Below, in pieces: positions 59,908-64,000 of a stretch of DNA of 64,000 bases; positions within the stretch are counted from its first letter, which is position 1, and every line of letters starts with the position of its first letter. Under the pieces are notes generated by a model. The model was not told the origin of the DNA. It saw only the letters and a program-made list of their open reading frames with translations, and did no database searches. The DNA is from Asaia prunellae JCM 25354 (GTDB lineage Bacteria; Pseudomonadota; Alphaproteobacteria; Acetobacterales; Acetobacteraceae): the NCBI RefSeq assembly GCF_000613885.1, contig NZ_BAJV01000007.1:124001-188000 (forward strand), given 5' to 3'. The position numbers and the translations under genes were made by a program.

Positions 59908-61539
59908 ATGGATGTAGTGATTGGCGTGGATGTCGGGACAGGCAGCGCACGCGCCGGTGTGTTTTCCCTCGAGGGAAAGAAACTGGCGTCTTGCGTGGTT
60001 GCAACCAGAAGCTGGCGCCCTCAAAACGACTTCATCCAGCAATCCTCGGCTGATATCTGGGAAGCGGTCTGCAAATCTGTCCGTACGGCCATGACGGAAC
60101 TTGCCGGGAAAACACCGGTCGTACGCGGCATCGGTTTTGACGCGACCTGCTCCCTTGTCGTGCTCGATGGCAAGGGAGAGCCCCTTTCTGTTGATCCACA
60201 AGGCCCCGGAGCAGGATGTCATTCTCTGGCTGATCATCGCGCCATGAAAGAGGCCGCGGAGATCAATGCCGGTACATATGACGTATTGCGCTATGTCGGC
60301 GGTGTCATTTCCCCGGAAATGGAAACACCGAAACTGCTCTGGCTCAAACGCAACATGCCCGAGACCTTTGTCCGCGCCGGTTATTTCTTTGATCTGCCGG
60401 ACTACCTGACCTGGCGGGCTACAGGAGCTGATTCACGCAGCTGCTGCTCGACTGTCTGCAAATGGACCTATCTCGCTCATGACAAGGGGTGGGATGACAG
60501 CTATTTTGAAGCAATCGGCCTGGGGGAACTCGTCGAGGAAAAATATCGCCGTATTGGTGACATGGTACGGCCGCTTGGCGAAGTGGTCGGTAACGGGTTA
60601 AGTAGTGCCGCTGCGGAAGATCTCGGCCTCACCGCAGGTATTCCGGTCGGTGTTTCGGCAATCGATGCCCATGCTGGCGGAATTGGCGTTCTTGGTGCCG
60701 CGTCAGGAGATACACTTGACGACAAAGCCTCAATCGCAGTCTTGCCCTGATTGGGGGGACGTCGAGCTGTCATATGGTCGTTTCACAGGACGCCCGCTAC
60801 GTGGATGGGATTTGGGGCCCTATTCCGAGGCCATGTTGCCTGGCATGTGGCTGAATGAAGCAGGTCAGTCAGCAGTAGGATCCCTTGTAGATTTCGTCAT
60901 TACAACCCATGCTCAGGGACCAGCTCTTGCAGAAACCGCAAAAGCTGAAAACCGTACGGTCTATGAGGTGCTCAACGAACGCCTCGCCATACTCGAGCAG
61001 AATACCCTCCCCGGCTCACTGACGGCGGAATTCCACGTCCTTCCCGATTTCCATGGTAATCGTTCCCCCCACGCCGATCCGACATTGAAAGGCATGGTAA
61101 GCGGCCTTGGTCTTTCGGCTACGCTTGATGATCTCGCAAAACTCTATCTCGCAACCATTCAGGCTCTGGCTTACGGTACGCGCGACATCATTCGCGCGCT
61201 CAATGCCAAAGGCTATGCAATCGACACCATTTTTGCCACTGGCGGCGGAACAAAAAACCCTGTTTTCCTGCGAGAACATGCCAATGCCACAGGCTGTCGC
61301 ATCCTTCTGCCTCAGGAGCCGGACGCCGTCCTTCTCGGTTCTGCCATTCTCGGCGCGTCGCCGGAAATGTCTATGATGACATGCGCAGCGCCATGTCGCA
61401 GATGGCTCGTATCGGTTCCGAGATTGCTCCCGATGCGCGTACGAAACGTTATCACGATGCAAAATTTTCCGTTTTCCAGTCAATGCATCAGGAACAGTTA
61501 CGTCACCGCGATCTGATGCGGGAGGCACTCGCCTCCTGA
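59908..61539 (+). CDS. FGGY-family carbohydrate kinase, ribulokinase-like (several frameshifts)
   Basis: ATP-dependent sugar kinase of the FGGY superfamily, closest in style to D-ribulokinase/YDR109C-type enzymes. [16 protein letters not shown] at the N-terminus (phosphate 1 motif), [14 protein letters not shown], then [18 protein letters not shown] and the C-terminal [21 protein letters not shown] (adenosine motif). Breaks: a likely extra C near 60205 compensated by a missing G near 60230 ([14 protein letters not shown] restored), missing bases near 60741 ([12 protein letters not shown]), 60820 ([13 protein letters not shown]) and 61355 ([12 protein letters not shown]). Stop at 61537-61539. 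Restored about 544 aa. Precedes two ABC permeases. Substrate not determined. Confidence 0.83.
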
Positions 61540-61648
61540 ATCCTGTCGCCGGATGTCCGGCACGCTTCTGTCAAAGCGGCGGCGGGCATCTTCCGAGAGT
61601 TTTCGTCCACAGCCAGTACAGGCGGCACGTCGCCTGCGGAGCTCACCT

Positions 61649-62542
61649 ATGGAAGCCGTCATCGTCCCACCGAAACGGGTGAAACGTAAATCAGGCGCCG
61701 GATTATTCCTCTCCCCTGCCGTGATCATCCTGTTGATCTGGTCCCTGATTCCCCTCGTTCTGACCCTCTGGTACTCATTCCAGAACTACAATCTGGTCGA
61801 TCCAACCCTGAAGGGTTTTGCCGGCTTCAGTAATTACATCTATCTGCTGACCGATCCCGATTTTCTCTATTCGCTTTTCAACACCATTCTTCTTGTTCTG
61901 GGTGTACTCGTTATCAGTGTCGGTGGCGGCATTCTGCTCGCTATACTTTACGATCAGGATTTCTGGGGGCGAGGCATCGCGCGCGTACTGGTCATCTCGC
62001 CCTTTTTCGTGATGCCAACCGTCTCCGCTCTCCTGTGGAAAAATCTTATGCTGCATCCGATATACGGGGTGTACAGCGCATTCATGCGAGGTATCGGGCT
62101 TCAGCCCATCGACTGGCTGGCGCATTATCCCATGCAGACAGTCATGATGATTGTTGCCTGGGAATGGCTGCCATTCGCTGTGCTCATCCTGCTGACCGCC
62201 GTGCAGTCCCTTGACCATGAACAGAAAGAAGCGGCACGCATGGATGGTGCCGGGCCTTTTGCGCGCTTTCGTTACATCATTCTGCCGCATCTGAGCCGCG
62301 CCATTACGGTCGTGATCATGATCGAGACCATTTATCTCCTAACCGTGTTTGCTGAAATATCAGTCACGACGTCGGGTGGCCCGGGCATTGCATCGACCAA
62401 TCTGGCCTTCCTGATTTTCTCGCGTGCACTCCAGCAATTCGACATCGGTGGTGCTTCTGCGGGCGGCGTGATTGCAATCATCATTGCCAATATCATCGCG
62501 GCTTTCCTCGTCCGTGCGGTCGCCCGCAATCTGGAGGCTTGA
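61649..62542 (+). CDS. ABC transporter permease, sugar type (MalF/UgpA-like)
   Basis: About 297 aa from ATG 61649 (GGAG at good spacing); upstream in-frame residues are unsupported. Six hydrophobic segments including GLFLSPAVIILLIWSLIPLVLTLWYSF, and the EAA loop EQKEAARMDGAGPFARFRYIILP that contacts the ATPase. Intact. First permease of an importer with the next gene; no substrate-binding protein precedes it in the 109 nt after the kinase. Confidence 0.9.
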   Translation: MEAVIVPPKRVKRKSGAGLFLSPAVIILLIWSLIPLVLTLWYSFQNYNLVDPTLKGFAGFSNYIYLLTDPDFLYSLFNTILLVLGVLVISVGGGILLAILYDQDFWGRGIARVLVISPFFVMPTVSALLWKNLMLHPIYGVYSAFMRGIGLQPIDWLAHYPMQTVMMIVAWEWLPFAVLILLTAVQSLDHEQKEAARMDGAGPFARFRYIILPHLSRAITVVIMIETIYLLTVFAEISVTTSGGPGIASTNLAFLIFSRALQQFDIGGASAGGVIAIIIANIIAAFLVRAVARNLEA

Positions 62543-62546
62543 GATC

Positions 62547-63375
62547 ATGTCTCGCAAGTCAAAGCGTCTGCCCAAGATTGCGCTAGGCCTCGTGGGCTGG
62601 GCCGTAGCCATCTGGATCTTCTTTCCAATTTTCTGGATGGTTCTGACGGGCTTCAAAAGCGAGATGGATGCCATCTCGACTCCCCCTCATCTTTTCTTTC
62701 ATCCAACTCTCCAGAGCTATCATGACGTATTTGCCCAGGAGAATTACTGGCATTTCACGTTCAATACTGTGTTCATGTCAGTGCTTGCCACGGGGGGGAG
62801 CGCTTCTTCTGGGCGTACCGGCCGCCTATTCCATGGCCTTCTTTCCCGGCAAACGCACCCGCGGCACGCTGCTCTGGATGCTCTCCACCCGCATGCTACC
62901 GCCGGTTGGGGTATTGGTGCCGGTCTATCTGATTGCCAAGTCAACGCATCTTCTCGATACGGTAATCGGTCTGGCAATTATCAACATGCTTACCAACCTG
63001 CCTATCATCGTCTGGATGCTCTATACCTTCTTCAAGGAAGTGCCTGTGCCTATCCTCGAAGCCGGACGTATGGACGGAGCCAATCGCTGGCAGGAAATCA
63101 GTATTGTCCTCTTGCCGCTCGCCCTGCCCGGAATTGCCTCCACCGCCCTGCTCTCTCTCATTCTGTGCTGGAACGAGGCTTTCTGGTCGCTCAATCTGAC
63201 CTCTTCGAATGCAGCGCCTCTGGCAAGTTTCATTGCCTCTTTTTCCTCTCCGGAAGGGCTGTTCTTCGCCAAGCTTTCGGCAGCCTCTACCCTCGCTGTC
63301 GCCCCCATCCTGATCTTTGGCTGGTTCAGCCAGAAACAGCTCGTACGCGGCCTGACTTTTGGTGCCGTGAAATGA
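62547..63375 (+). CDS. ABC transporter permease, sugar type (MalG/UgpE-like) (frameshifted)
   Basis: Second membrane subunit. ATG 62547 with GGAGG 8 nt upstream. N-terminal TM segment WAVAIWIFFPIFWMVLTGFKSE; EAA loop in VPVPILEAGRMDGANRWQEISIVLLPL. The frame breaks in a run of seven G (62792-62798), where one G seems extra; with six, LATGGALLLGVPAAYSMAFF is restored. About 276 aa. Ends LTFGAVK, typical of MalG-like permeases. 4 nt after the first permease's stop. Confidence 0.9.
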
Positions 63376-63414
63376 TCATTACCACATGCTTCTTACGCTC
63401 TCCCGGAGTGACCC

Positions 63415-64000
63415 ATGGCTAAAGTTGAACTGCGCGATATTCGCAAAACCTATCACGCGGAAGAAATCATCAAAGGCGTTTCGCTCGACATCAACGATGA
63501 GGATTTTGTTGTTTTTGTCGGTCCGTCGGGCTGTGGCAAATCAACCCTGCTGCGCATGATTGCTGGCCTGGAAGAGATTTCAGGTGGCGATCTGATGATC
63601 GATGGCAAACGTGTCAATGACGTAGAGCCGGCCAAACGCGGTCTCGCCATGGTGTTTCAGTCCTATGCGCTCTATCCGCATATGAATGTGTACCAGAACA
63701 TGGAGTTTGGCCTGAAACTCGCCGGCATGCCGGAAGCTGAACGCCGTCAGAAAATTACCGATGTCGCAAAGACGCTCCAGCTCGATACCTACCTGAAACA
63801 CAAGCCCGGTCAGCTCTCCGGCGGACAAAGACAACGTGTTGCAATTGGCCGTGCCATTGTACGCAACCCGAAAGTTTTCCTTTTCGATGAGCCCTTGTCC
63901 AATCTTGATGCGGCTCTGCGCGGACAGATGCGGGTCGAACTCGCCACGCTTCATCGACGCCTCAAGGCGACGACCATTTATGTGACACATGATCAGGTTG
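63415..64000 (+). CDS. ABC transporter ATP-binding protein, MalK/UgpC type (cut by window edge)
   Basis: ATPase of the importer; 195 codons visible in one open frame, the remainder beyond base 64000. Walker [10 protein letters not shown] at 36-44, Q-loop [10 protein letters not shown], signature LSGGQRQR, Walker [13 protein letters not shown] and the H-loop VTHDQ at the edge. Start ATG 63415 with GGAG upstream. MalK-type proteins usually carry a regulatory C-terminal domain and often feed maltose, glycerol-3-phosphate, or polyols. The importer lacks a visible binding protein, which may lie downstream. Confidence 0.94.
   Translation, partial: MAKVELRDIRKTYHAEEIIKGVSLDINDEDFVVFVGPSGCGKSTLLRMIAGLEEISGGDLMIDGKRVNDVEPAKRGLAMVFQSYALYPHMNVYQNMEFGLKLAGMPEAERRQKITDVAKTLQLDTYLKHKPGQLSGGQRQRVAIGRAIVRNPKVFLFDEPLSNLDAALRGQMRVELATLHRRLKATTIYVTHDQV

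Overview
The window reads as chromosome of an acetic acid bacterium (Acetobacteraceae, Alphaproteobacteria; Asaia, Kozakia or Gluconobacter relatives are plausible, but the genus cannot be fixed by eye). Pointers are the Entner-Doudoroff pair edd-eda, an OprB sugar porin, many sugar and sugar-acid enzymes, and the chain mltB-rlpA-dac-tmk-holB-metG-tatD. Most of the window is dense chromosomal gene content. I saw no insertion sequence, prophage, CRISPR array, rRNA or tRNA.

Layout. 1-12.7 kb (minus): a long catabolic cluster with a LacI regulator, MHS-type transporter, 2-keto-4-pentenoate-hydratase-like enzyme, D-2-hydroxyacid dehydrogenase, OprB porin, LysR regulator, DenD-like dehydrogenase, TIM-barrel isomerase, class I aldolase-like protein, DhaK-DhaL kinase and an SDR cut by the left edge. 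13.1-21.4 kb (plus): a small repeat protein, peptidoglycan enzymes, then tmk-holB-metG-tatD-MBL hydrolase, joined by 4-nt ATGA overlaps. 21.7-26.5 kb (plus): the prkA-yeaH-spoVR stress operon. 26.7-35.3 kb (minus): an antiporter with a cyclic-nucleotide-binding-like domain, then glmU-glmS-thiO-thiS-thiG-thiE. 35.4-43.3 kb: gph, a DUF3108 protein, gyrB, a Tat-exported SDR and clpB. 43.5-46.5 kb: a glycosyltransferase carrying a C-terminal F-type-lectin-like domain, divergent from an AGE-family sugar isomerase. 46.5-49.5 kb: a duplicated-domain exported protein, purH and a YdjM-like membrane protein. 49.7-53.8 kb (minus): a complete EmrB/HlyD/outer-membrane tripartite efflux operon. 54-59.7 kb: edd-eda divergent from a TonB-dependent receptor. 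59.9-64 kb (plus): an FGGY sugar kinase with an ABC sugar importer that runs off the right edge.

The most important caution is quality. About twenty genes are broken by small indels, mostly one missing base and often in a short homopolymer. They include gyrB, metG, glmU, purH, clpB, edd and thiG. In nearly every case adding or removing one or two bases restores a full-length conserved protein. The hits fall on essential genes and on every functional class, so I read them as uncorrected sequencing errors rather than gene decay. I have annotated these loci as whole CDSs and given the inferred site of each break.

How the genes may work together: the left cluster looks like a coregulated route for an uncommon sugar or sugar acid. 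It would enter through OprB and the MHS transporter, be oxidised by DenD-like, SDR and D-2-hydroxyacid dehydrogenases, be isomerised, phosphorylated by the DhaK-DhaL kinase and cleaved by the aldolase-like enzyme into triose phosphate. A perfect LacI-type palindrome lies upstream of the transporter gene. The right end is a second sugar or polyol uptake system next to the Entner-Doudoroff genes.
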